NCBI GenBank assembly: GCA_012522475.1
Contig: JAAYKH010000011.1
Location: forward strand, 53,245 to 117,244
DNA: 64,000 nt
Origin: Chloroflexota bacterium
GTDB lineage: Bacteria; Chloroflexota; Anaerolineae; Anaerolineales; Anaerolineaceae
Direction: 5' to 3'
Within the stretch, counting starts at the first letter, position 1, and each line of letters begins with the position of its first letter. Both the position numbers and the translations under genes were made by a program. Of the stretch, positions 44,440 through 52,108 are shown piece after piece. The notes under the pieces were generated by a model. That model did not search any database and was not told the DNA's origin. It saw only the letters and a list, made by a program, of their open reading frames with translations.

Positions 44440-45282
44440 TTGAAGCCCATACTCGTTTATCAAACCGATTTCACCTACAAAGAAGGCGCCATTTCTGCCA
44501 TGTATGGCGTGGTAAAAAGTGTAGACCGAGAACTGGAAATCATCGATGGCACCCATGAAATACCCAAATTTGATACCTGGAGTGCATCTTATCGCCTCTA
44601 TCAATCCATGCCTTTCTGGCCGCAAGGGACAATTTTTGTATCTGTCGTCGACCCCGGGGTAGGAACCAACCGGCGTGCGTGTGTCGCCCGAACAACAAAT
44701 GGCTATTTGATCGTTACACCGGATAACGGCTCGCTCACCCACGTTAAAAGGGCGTTTGGAATCGATGAAATACGAGAAATTGACGAAACCATCAACCGCT
44801 TACGCGGGATGAACACTGACGATGTCAGCGTTTTTCACGGCCGGGATGTGTTTTCATATTGCGCAGCCAGGCTGGCTAGCGGGATAATCACCTTCGAAGA
44901 GGTTGGCCAGGTCTATAACCCGGACGAGGTTGTCATGCACCCAATTCACGAGCCATTTTTCAAAGCAGGGTTTGCCAAAGGCATTTTTGAGATCAACGAT
45001 CCCAATTTTGGGAATAACTGGACAAATTTACCCCTTAAGTCTTTCCTCAACGCTGGCTTTGCGTACGGAGATCGCTTACAAGTTACGATCTTCCACCAGG
45101 GGCAGGAAGTCTACGCCCACAAGCTGCTTTTTGAGCGTTCCTTTGGTTATGCAAAAACAGGCGAAGCGATACTTTACAACAACGAGCTCATGCGGGTCAG
45201 CATCGCCGTAAACCAGGGCAGCTTTGTTGAACAATTTGGTATTGGCTATGGCCCCGAATGGCAGGTTGAAATTTCAAAATAA
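44440..45282 (+). CDS. SAM hydrolase / hydroxide adenosyltransferase (DUF62 family)
   Basis: The 280-residue product has the DUF62 landmarks: QTDFTYKEGAISAMYGVVKS, FVSVVDPGVGTNRRACVAR, TPDNGSLTHV and FHGRDVFSYCAARLASG (His-Gly-Arg-Asp triad region). Family members split S-adenosylmethionine into adenosine and methionine using water. A TTG at 44440 is chosen as start because TAGGAG lies 7 bases upstream; earlier starts would lie inside the EcfT gene. Its place in the ECF operon suggests a link between the transported compound and adenosine or methionine metabolism. Confidence 0.85.
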   Translation: MKPILVYQTDFTYKEGAISAMYGVVKSVDRELEIIDGTHEIPKFDTWSASYRLYQSMPFWPQGTIFVSVVDPGVGTNRRACVARTTNGYLIVTPDNGSLTHVKRAFGIDEIREIDETINRLRGMNTDDVSVFHGRDVFSYCAARLASGIITFEEVGQVYNPDEVVMHPIHEPFFKAGFAKGIFEINDPNFGNNWTNLPLKSFLNAGFAYGDRLQVTIFHQGQEVYAHKLLFERSFGYAKTGEAILYNNELMRVSIAVNQGSFVEQFGIGYGPEWQVEISK

Positions 45283-45452
45283 GCGCAAGGTTTTCTTCGC
45301 CGCTTTCCTGGTTTAATAATTATTGTCTGCTTCAGCATAATTAATTTAAATGCCATCCGTGCTTTTAGCATCTGCACTTTCGACAATACAGTCTCCCGCT
45401 CTCCCGGGTAGAATTAACCCAACGCTCAATCTTCAACTGAAAGGAAACCCCG

Positions 45453-45872
45453 ATGAAAAGTTACCGGAAAGAACTCTATTTCCAGGTGCCCACCCGCCGA
45501 GCGTTTATCAATATCACACCAGAGGTCAATCAGGCCCTGCGTGAAAGTGGCATCCGAGAGGGTCTGTGCCTGGTGAATGCCATGAACATCACCGCCTCTG
45601 TGTTCATTAATGATGACGAATCCGGCTTGCACCACGATTACGAGCGTTGGCTGGAAGAATTAGCGCCCCATGCGCCCATCGAACAGTACCACCACAACCG
45701 CACTGGTGAAGATAATGCCGATGCACACCTTAAACGCCAGATCATGGGCCGAGAGGTGGTGGTGGCAATCACCAATGGCCAGTTAGACTTCGGCACCTGG
45801 GAACAGATCTTCTACGGTGAATTCGACGGTCGCCGCCGTAAGCGCGTACTGATTAAGATCATCGGGGAATGA
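45453..45872 (+). CDS. YjbQ/UPF0047 family protein
   Basis: The 139-residue product has the UPF0047 features: [41 protein letters not shown], the conserved [20 protein letters not shown] and the C-terminal [14 protein letters not shown]. YjbQ proteins form trimers and have a weak thiamine-phosphate-synthase-like activity in some reports; the physiological role is uncertain. AAGGAAA precedes the ATG. The gene starts a plus-strand run with the SUKH, papain-like and YgbA-type genes. Confidence 0.88.
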   Translation: MKSYRKELYFQVPTRRAFINITPEVNQALRESGIREGLCLVNAMNITASVFINDDESGLHHDYERWLEELAPHAPIEQYHHNRTGEDNADAHLKRQIMGREVVVAITNGQLDFGTWEQIFYGEFDGRRRKRVLIKIIGE

Positions 45873-45895
45873 GCAGGTTTGTCAAGGAGAGCCTT

Positions 45896-46546
45896 ATGTC
45901 CGAATACCCGCCTGTAACTGTTACCATCGTCAAACTCATCGACTGGATGAGTGCCAATGCGCCGGGTGTCAGCTTCCGTCCCTCGGCTAACCCTGCAGCG
46001 ATTGACAACTTTGCTGAAAAGAGCGGCTTATCGATCCCGGAGGGCTTAAAGCAGCTTTTGATGCTTGCTGATGGCGAAACCCGAAATTCCGCTGGTGCAA
46101 TCGGCAATTGGCGTTTCATGTCGATCAAAGAAATCCAGGCGGCATGGGGTTGGCTGGCGCAAGTCAAATCCAAAGGCGCCTTTGACGACCTTGTGCCAGA
46201 AAAATCGCCCTACCTGCGAAACGCCTGGTGGCATCTGGGCTGGATCCCGATCGTCAGCAGCGATACGGGCGCTTATTATTGTATAGACACAGATCCGCCC
46301 GAGCCAGAAAGAACCGGTCAGATACTGCTTTTCCTAGAAGAGGGGCCCGCTCGTCCCCTGGTTGCCGCCAACCTGGCGGCCTGGTTAGATCAGCTCACCC
46401 GCGATCTTTTAGCTGGAGTTTACACATTTGACGAAGTGGAGGGCTTCAACGGAGAAGCATTTTTATGGTCGTCCCTGGAGGGTAAACATCTGCTCGATAA
46501 CACCCCTGGACGCATCATTGCTGATGGAGAAGCACACCATTGTTGA
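45896..46546 (+). CDS. SMI1/KNR4 (SUKH) fold protein
   Basis: The 216-residue product shows the SUKH pattern: an N-terminal helix, FRPSANPAAIDNFAEKSGLSIPEGLKQLLMLADG, a middle WRFMSIKEIQAAW, and WIPIVSSDTGAYYCIDTDP. SUKH proteins are often immunity proteins against secreted or contact-dependent toxins, but many are housekeeping. The ATG at 45896 has AAGGAGAG about 7 bases upstream. The stop overlaps the next gene by seven bases, so the two are translationally coupled. Confidence 0.8.
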   Translation: MSEYPPVTVTIVKLIDWMSANAPGVSFRPSANPAAIDNFAEKSGLSIPEGLKQLLMLADGETRNSAGAIGNWRFMSIKEIQAAWGWLAQVKSKGAFDDLVPEKSPYLRNAWWHLGWIPIVSSDTGAYYCIDTDPPEPERTGQILLFLEEGPARPLVAANLAAWLDQLTRDLLAGVYTFDEVEGFNGEAFLWSSLEGKHLLDNTPGRIIADGEAHHC

Positions 46547-47190
46547 CCCCTTTACCCAGAACATTGCACGCTAAAACCGAAGCTGATCTGGCGGGATACC
46601 AGGTCAGCCAGGTGGGCAATACCTGCAGCTTTCACATGATCAGCGCCAGTTTGAAATTGCTGCTAAATTTCAATATTGATCCGGGCGCGCTCTCCGATGA
46701 GATAAATCGGCTTTGGTGGAAAGGCCGCTTCATGCGTGTATTTCCTGATTGGGCCGTAACGCCCCGTATGCAGGTACGCATTATCCGTTACCTGGCCCAG
46801 ACGCGTGGCCTGCCCATTGCTGCAACCTATCAGCGCGGTGACCCTGAAACCCTGCCGAACACGCTCACAGACCCACTCGCAGCCCCCATCATCACGCTCC
46901 TCTGGCCGTGGCGTAAAGCACCGCGTATCTACCAGGGAGAGACCACCCGCAACTTCAATGCCACCCGTTCTGCAGGCGGTCATAGCATGTTGTTTGCGGC
47001 GTATGACCTGAACCACACCGCTGGTGGAGATTTTCCAACGCCCTGGGGTTTTATCAATCCCTGGATGGATAATGCCAGCAAGTTGTTCTGGATGACCGAT
47101 GAAGACTTCCGCCGGTCATGGCGTTTCTGGTTGCCGGGTATTGGCCCCAACCCCCTGGTGATCATCCGGAAAACCGAAGTAAAGCCCTGA
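46540..47190 (+). CDS. Papain-like (C39-type) cysteine peptidase fold protein
   Basis: The 216-residue product has Q-V-G-N-T-C near residue 30, GGHSMLFAAYD near 150 and WGFINPW near 175. That is the order Gln, Cys, His, Asn expected for a papain-like active site. The family is not one I can name. There is no signal peptide. It starts with TTG at 46540 within the end of the SUKH gene, with GGAGAAG about 8 bases upstream. The pairing of a possible peptidase with a SUKH protein is unusual; a toxin-immunity pair or an unrelated coupled pair are both possible. Confidence 0.5.
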   Translation: MLTPLPRTLHAKTEADLAGYQVSQVGNTCSFHMISASLKLLLNFNIDPGALSDEINRLWWKGRFMRVFPDWAVTPRMQVRIIRYLAQTRGLPIAATYQRGDPETLPNTLTDPLAAPIITLLWPWRKAPRIYQGETTRNFNATRSAGGHSMLFAAYDLNHTAGGDFPTPWGFINPWMDNASKLFWMTDEDFRRSWRFWLPGIGPNPLVIIRKTEVKP

Positions 47191-47228
47191 ACGTATTTTG
47201 TTTTTAAACAACTTTTTAAGAGATTTTC

Positions 47229-47558
47229 ATGCAAACCCATAAACGTATTGAACGTGAACACAAAACCATCAGCAAAATGATCGGTCTCTATTGCCATGCG
47301 CACCACCATACCTCCCAGGGATCACTGTGTGAAAATTGCCAGTTTTTGCTGGACTATGCACACAAGCGCATCGATCGTTGCCCTTTCGGTTGGCAAAAGC
47401 CAACCTGTACTAAATGTCCGGTACATTGCTATAAACCTGATCGACGCGAAGAAATCCGCCAGGTCATGCGCTATGCTGGCCCGCGCATCATCCTTCACCA
47501 CCCTATCCTGACCCTGCTCCATTTTTTGGATGGATTAAAAGCCCCTCCAGCAAAATAA
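47229..47558 (+). CDS. YgbA-family (nitrous oxide-stimulated promoter) protein
   Basis: The 109-residue product has the family pattern of conserved Cys: MIGLYCHAHH, LCENCQFLLDYAHKRIDRCPFG and KPTCTKCPVHCYKP, ending with PRIILHHPILTLLHFLDG. This is PF11756, named for YgbA, a gene controlled by nitric oxide in E. coli. The Cys clusters could bind a metal or Fe-S centre. Function is unknown. It follows the papain-like gene after 38 bases. A hairpin at 47575-47600 follows. Confidence 0.82.
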   Translation: MQTHKRIEREHKTISKMIGLYCHAHHHTSQGSLCENCQFLLDYAHKRIDRCPFGWQKPTCTKCPVHCYKPDRREEIRQVMRYAGPRIILHHPILTLLHFLDGLKAPPAK

Positions 47559-47574
47559 TTGGCTAGGGAAACAA

Positions 47575-47600
47575 CGTCCTTCACCTTTAGGTGAAGGACG
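47575..47600. terminator. Hairpin between convergent YgbA-type and gltX genes
   Basis: CGTCCTTCACC-TTTA-GGTGAAGGACG is a perfect 11-bp stem with a 4-base loop. The T tracts are weak on both strands, so termination efficiency is uncertain. Confidence 0.6.
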
Positions 47601-47638
47601 AAAACACTATTTATAAAAGTTTCTTCAGTTTTTTATTA

Positions 47639-49108
47639 TTAATTTAAAACGTGTTCCAGCTTTTTGATTCCGGCGTCAATTCTCGCCAGGGTTTCCGCCT
47701 TGCCGAGGATTTCTGCCAGCGCGGTTGCCCCGCCCGGTGTGGCCGGCACACCCGAAAGCGCCGTGCGAATTGGCCACATCACCGTACCGATTTTGTATCC
47801 ATGCGCCTTAGCAAATAACTGCAACGCCCCATACAGGCTGTCATTATCCCAATCGCTCAGCTCATTTAAAATAGGTGTAACGGCTTTTAAAACTTCCAAA
47901 CTGATTTCCGGAGTGCATTTCGACTTGTCATGCTGATACATGTCCACATCATATTCCGGAACTGCAGTAAAAAAGTCCACCATCTGTGGGATATCCGTCA
48001 ATTTTTCGGTCCGTACCTGCATCAGTTCACTGATCTTAAACGTGTTGTATTTTACAAGTTCATCCGGGTAATATTTTTCCGCCAGAGTATGGAACTCGTC
48101 TATAGAAAGGGCCCGAATATGCTCACCGTTGATCCAGGTGAGCTTTTCAAGTGAAAAAATCGCGCTGGCTTTGTTGATCCGATCGATGCTGAACACCTGC
48201 GTCAACTCAGCGAGGCTAAAGAGCTCCTGGTCATCCCCTGGGCTCCAGCCAAGCAGGGCAATATAGTTCACAATTGCCTCTGGCAGGTATCCCATCATCA
48301 CGAGGTCCTCAAAGGATGGGTCGCCCAAACGTTTACTCAACTTACTGCCATCCAATTTGACGATCAGGGGTAGGTGCACATAAATCGGGATCGGCCAGCC
48401 AAAGGCCTCGTAAAGCAGGTTGTATTTTGGCGTGGAAGAAAGGTATTCCTGCCCGCGCATCACATGGGTGATGCCCATCAAATGGTCATCAACCACATTG
48501 GCAAAATTATAAGTCGGAAAGCCGTCCGATTTCAGCAGCACCTGGTCGTCTAATTGCACATTGTCAATGGTAATCGTGCCATACACCCGGTCTTCAAAGG
48601 TTGTGCTTCCACTGTCCGGAATGCGCTGTCGGATGACAAAAGGTTCGCCAGCATTGATTTTTGTTTCGATCTCTCCATTTGTTAATAACCGACATGGGTC
48701 TCGGCGAGATGGTTCAGCAGCTCCATCGGCATCGGCTGGTTCACCTGGCTCACTATCCTCCAGGTTGGTTGCTTCTTTTTTACAAAAACAACGAAAGGCA
48801 GCACCTGTTACCAGCAATTGCTCTGCATGCGCCTGATAAATAGACAACCGCTTTGATTGCGTATAGGGTCCATACCCGCCATCTTTATCCGGGCCTTCAT
48901 CATATTCAAGCCCAGCCAAAGCCAAACCTGAATAAATTGCAGCCAGCGATTCTGGGACATTGCGCTCCTGGTCTGTATCCTCGATTCGCAGGATAAACTT
49001 GCCACCGTATCGCCGGGCGGCCAGGTAGGCAAACAATGCAGTTCGTAAATTGCCAATATGCATGTAACCTGTTGGGCTGGGTGCAAAACGTGTTCGCACT
49101 GTCATCAT
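47639..49108 (-). CDS. gltX: Glutamyl-tRNA synthetase
   Basis: The 489-residue product has the class I signatures: RFAPSPTGYMHIGNLRTALF (HIGH region), RIEDTDQER, GQEYLSSTPKYNLLYEAF and GSKLSKR (KMSKS equivalent). A Glu/Ala/Asp-rich low-complexity stretch (about 120-140) interrupts the catalytic half. It attaches Glu to its tRNA. The start at 49108 follows AAAGGAAC by a few bases, and two adjacent ATGs are possible. Confidence 0.94.
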   Translation of the reverse strand: MMTVRTRFAPSPTGYMHIGNLRTALFAYLAARRYGGKFILRIEDTDQERNVPESLAAIYSGLALAGLEYDEGPDKDGGYGPYTQSKRLSIYQAHAEQLLVTGAAFRCFCKKEATNLEDSEPGEPADADGAAEPSRRDPCRLLTNGEIETKINAGEPFVIRQRIPDSGSTTFEDRVYGTITIDNVQLDDQVLLKSDGFPTYNFANVVDDHLMGITHVMRGQEYLSSTPKYNLLYEAFGWPIPIYVHLPLIVKLDGSKLSKRLGDPSFEDLVMMGYLPEAIVNYIALLGWSPGDDQELFSLAELTQVFSIDRINKASAIFSLEKLTWINGEHIRALSIDEFHTLAEKYYPDELVKYNTFKISELMQVRTEKLTDIPQMVDFFTAVPEYDVDMYQHDKSKCTPEISLEVLKAVTPILNELSDWDNDSLYGALQLFAKAHGYKIGTVMWPIRTALSGVPATPGGATALAEILGKAETLARIDAGIKKLEHVLN

Positions 49109-49257
49109 TGTTCCTTTCATTGATCAAACACAAAGACAACGACTATCTCTGGAATGGTTATTAAAGCAGCCTGATTGTAATCCAAATTAACCAGTTGCAA
49201 CATATTGGTTGTAAAAAATCGGGTATTTCTCCAAACATCGATGCTGTGCACTATGAA

Positions 49258-51681
49258 TCATTGCTGCAGGGTTGTGGGCACAATAAAAATTTGCACACCG
49301 CCCTGCTCAAAGCCAAGCTGCAGGTTCTGTTCAAATTTTTCAGCCATCAGGTAATAGGTACTGCTTTCCAATGCACCTACAAAAACATAATCGATCTTAT
49401 AGCGCTGAATAATCTCTAATGCTGTCAGCCAGTTCGGGGTTTCATACAGGGTGCGAATATCCGCTTCGCGGGTACCCACTTCTGCGTAACCGCCGCGCCA
49501 TTGACCCTGGTGTCCAGGCCACCCCAGCACCGCTGGCAGCCCGGAATGGGTGGATACCCGCGCAAACCCGGTATATTGTCCGCCGACTGCCTCCGCCACC
49601 ACACCCATCGGCGCCGTAGAAAGCCAGCGGATGGCTGCTGCTTCGTCAGGCTGGCTGTCCTCCAGATAAGCACTCGCATCCAGGGTCAATCCCCCAGACG
49701 GTTGAAATTGATGGGTTTTAGTTGGAAAAGCCAGCAAAGGATACGCTAAACCTAAAACAATAAGGATGAAAACAGCACTTTTTCCCAGCCAGCGTCCTGC
49801 TTTGATCACCACCACACTGGCAAAAGCAGCGGACAAAGACCACAACATCCAGGCCTGATAATAAAATTTAAAAATTGTATTCATCCTGGCGCCAAACACA
49901 TCGCGTAAAAAAACAAATTCTGGCGCCAACACCATCACACCGCCCAACAAAATCATCAACAACACAAAGGGCACCGGCGAATCTGCCTGGCGCTCACTAC
50001 CCTTCGGTGTCGTTTTCCCCACCAGGAAAGATAGGCTTCCAATCAGCAGCAGCGTCAGGGTCAACAGACTGACACCAAACCGCAACCGGTGCAGCAGGGC
50101 AGCGATCAGCAAACCACCAAAATGAGGTTCACCCTGCGTAACGATCAACAGTTGTCCCTGTTCTGTTTTCGCCAATCCTAACCCCAGGCCGATTGAAATC
50201 AGGTAAAGCAAACCCATCAGCACTACCACCATGATGAGTGATAATTTCCAGGTGCTGGGCGTTTTCTGGCGTCTGAGCCATCCCAAAAACAAAAGTATGG
50301 GTACAAACAGGGCGCCAAACATCAACCATAAATACAGACCCCGTGTCGGGTAAATCAAGTTGGGCAAAATTCCACCGGCCTGGGATTGAAACCCGACATA
50401 AAAGGGGGCATACAAAACCAAGCTAATGACACCTAAAGGAATTGCCAGGCCCAATAGCTCGGTCAATCGCCCCCATTCCCAGCCCTTACACCCTACCTGC
50501 CGCAATGTATACGCCCCAATCAACAGTACAAAATAAACAGGCAGATCCCAGGTGTTCAGGAAGGCAATCCCGCCCAGAAGAACCCCGCTGAACAAGAAAA
50601 CATCAATTCGATAGGAAACCATATGACCAAACAGTTTCTTCTCTGCCGTCATGCCGCCCAAGTAGATATGCAACGCCAGGCCAATCAACAGCATTGCAAA
50701 CGGAATCACCAGCACATGGGGATGGAGATCGCCCAGCACAAATGAAAAGGCGGGGAATTCATCGATAGGAGAAAGCCCGCTCACATTGCCCTGCAGGTCA
50801 ATATCCTGGATAACCCGTGAAGCCTGCCACCACCACCAAAACCGTTGGGGAATCAATGCGCGCGGCTGTGTGGGTGGATTAAGCAGGCTGTCAATATTTA
50901 CCCAGCTCCAAAATCGAGAGGTGCCGCTTTCCAAATCCCAGCCGATCCCGGCCTGGTGCAAAATTTCAAGAACACTTTCAAGGTTGCTGACCAGCAATAA
51001 AAAGATCGGGCCCAGGAGCGCCCAGGCGAGATGATTAACCCGAGCCTGCCAGGTTTTTCCAAATTCCACCAGCAGATTGTATAACACCCCATAAGCGCCC
51101 ACCGCGCTCAAACCAAAAATAGCTGCCAGCATTAAATTAAAAGCTACGCCGCCGCTGGTCATGGTAAATTTTGCCAACATGGCAGCCAGGATATAACCAA
51201 AATGGTAATAAGAAATCGCGTAACCAGAAAGCCAGGGATCATGCGGAGGCAACCCGGGTGAATTGATAATCGCATTAATAAAAGCCAATTCCATTGGCTT
51301 TTCAGTCCCTGTCGCGTCGGGGTCGGCCGCGCGCACGTAAGCCAAAAAGGTAAACCCAATCAAAAAGATACACTCAGAAATTAATACAAGCCGCCGATTT
51401 TCTTTCAACCAGGCCATCATTTCTGACCAGCGCCCCCAACCTGCCCAGAAACTCAAGCCCATCGTCACCATCAAGGCAAACAGGATCCCGCCCGGATGGT
51501 TTTGCAGCACCCCCAAGTTGCCCAGCAACCAGTAAAAAAATCCCCAAAGCAGCAAACCCAACCCCTTGCTCAGGCTGTAACCACGATCCGGGAGCTTTCC
51601 TAACAACCGAAAGGTTAATGGGAAGGACAGCCAGCCCAACGCCAGCAAGGAAACATACCAGGAGAACAGGTTCACGATCAT
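49258..51681 (-). CDS. DUF2298 multi-spanning membrane protein
   Basis: The 807-residue product has a large number of hydrophobic helices with two extracytoplasmic regions. Sequence such as AADPDATGTEKPMELAF, YFHFGYILAA-like PHDPWLSGYAISYYHFGY and FALGDLHPHVL-like FVLGDLHPHVLVIPF is characteristic of DUF2298 (Chlor_Arch_YYY). The function is unknown; a role in sugar or lipid-linked transfer has been suggested by similarity to GT-C enzymes. The ATG at 51681 is preferred because AAGGATG lies about 7 bases upstream; 51702 is another option. A TATAAT at 51728-51733 (minus) is the probable promoter. Confidence 0.88.
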   Translation of the reverse strand: MIVNLFSWYVSLLALGWLSFPLTFRLLGKLPDRGYSLSKGLGLLLWGFFYWLLGNLGVLQNHPGGILFALMVTMGLSFWAGWGRWSEMMAWLKENRRLVLISECIFLIGFTFLAYVRAADPDATGTEKPMELAFINAIINSPGLPPHDPWLSGYAISYYHFGYILAAMLAKFTMTSGGVAFNLMLAAIFGLSAVGAYGVLYNLLVEFGKTWQARVNHLAWALLGPIFLLLVSNLESVLEILHQAGIGWDLESGTSRFWSWVNIDSLLNPPTQPRALIPQRFWWWWQASRVIQDIDLQGNVSGLSPIDEFPAFSFVLGDLHPHVLVIPFAMLLIGLALHIYLGGMTAEKKLFGHMVSYRIDVFLFSGVLLGGIAFLNTWDLPVYFVLLIGAYTLRQVGCKGWEWGRLTELLGLAIPLGVISLVLYAPFYVGFQSQAGGILPNLIYPTRGLYLWLMFGALFVPILLFLGWLRRQKTPSTWKLSLIMVVVLMGLLYLISIGLGLGLAKTEQGQLLIVTQGEPHFGGLLIAALLHRLRFGVSLLTLTLLLIGSLSFLVGKTTPKGSERQADSPVPFVLLMILLGGVMVLAPEFVFLRDVFGARMNTIFKFYYQAWMLWSLSAAFASVVVIKAGRWLGKSAVFILIVLGLAYPLLAFPTKTHQFQPSGGLTLDASAYLEDSQPDEAAAIRWLSTAPMGVVAEAVGGQYTGFARVSTHSGLPAVLGWPGHQGQWRGGYAEVGTREADIRTLYETPNWLTALEIIQRYKIDYVFVGALESSTYYLMAEKFEQNLQLGFEQGGVQIFIVPTTLQQ

Positions 51682-51727
51682 TAAATCATCCTTCTTGCCC
51701 ATCAGGTGAGACCCGGGGTGAATTTAT

Positions 51728-51733
51728 TATAAC
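51728..51733 (-). promoter_or_regulatory. -10 element of DUF2298 gene
   Basis: TATAAT on the minus strand lies about 45 bases before the favoured start. The rest of the 51734-52108 intergenic region shows no gene; a GATACT at about 52050 may be the -10 box of the next gene. Confidence 0.45.
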
Positions 51734-52108
51734 AAGAACAGGATCAGAAGACACACTCAAGGCCCCAATCTCACCATACCTTTAATCTTATAAGATTGTA
51801 CTTGTGTTCCACAAGGCTGATCGCAACTATTGGTGCCAATCGGGTAAGATTAATTCAAAGGTTTTATCGTATCCGAAGAAAACCAATCATTCGGGTTAGG
51901 TCTTTATTTCACGCCGAAGGATGTTTTCAACCCGATCACGTTTTTAAGATTAAACAGAACAACCCAACCAGCATCCAACCATTAAAACAATAAGATTAGA
52001 AAGTTTATTATTATAAACAAGCGTTTGCCAGACCATTTTACTGTTTGGAATGATACTTGCACTTATTAAACCGAAAATAGAAACAGAGCTGAGTCCCTAG
52101 TGTGTCTT

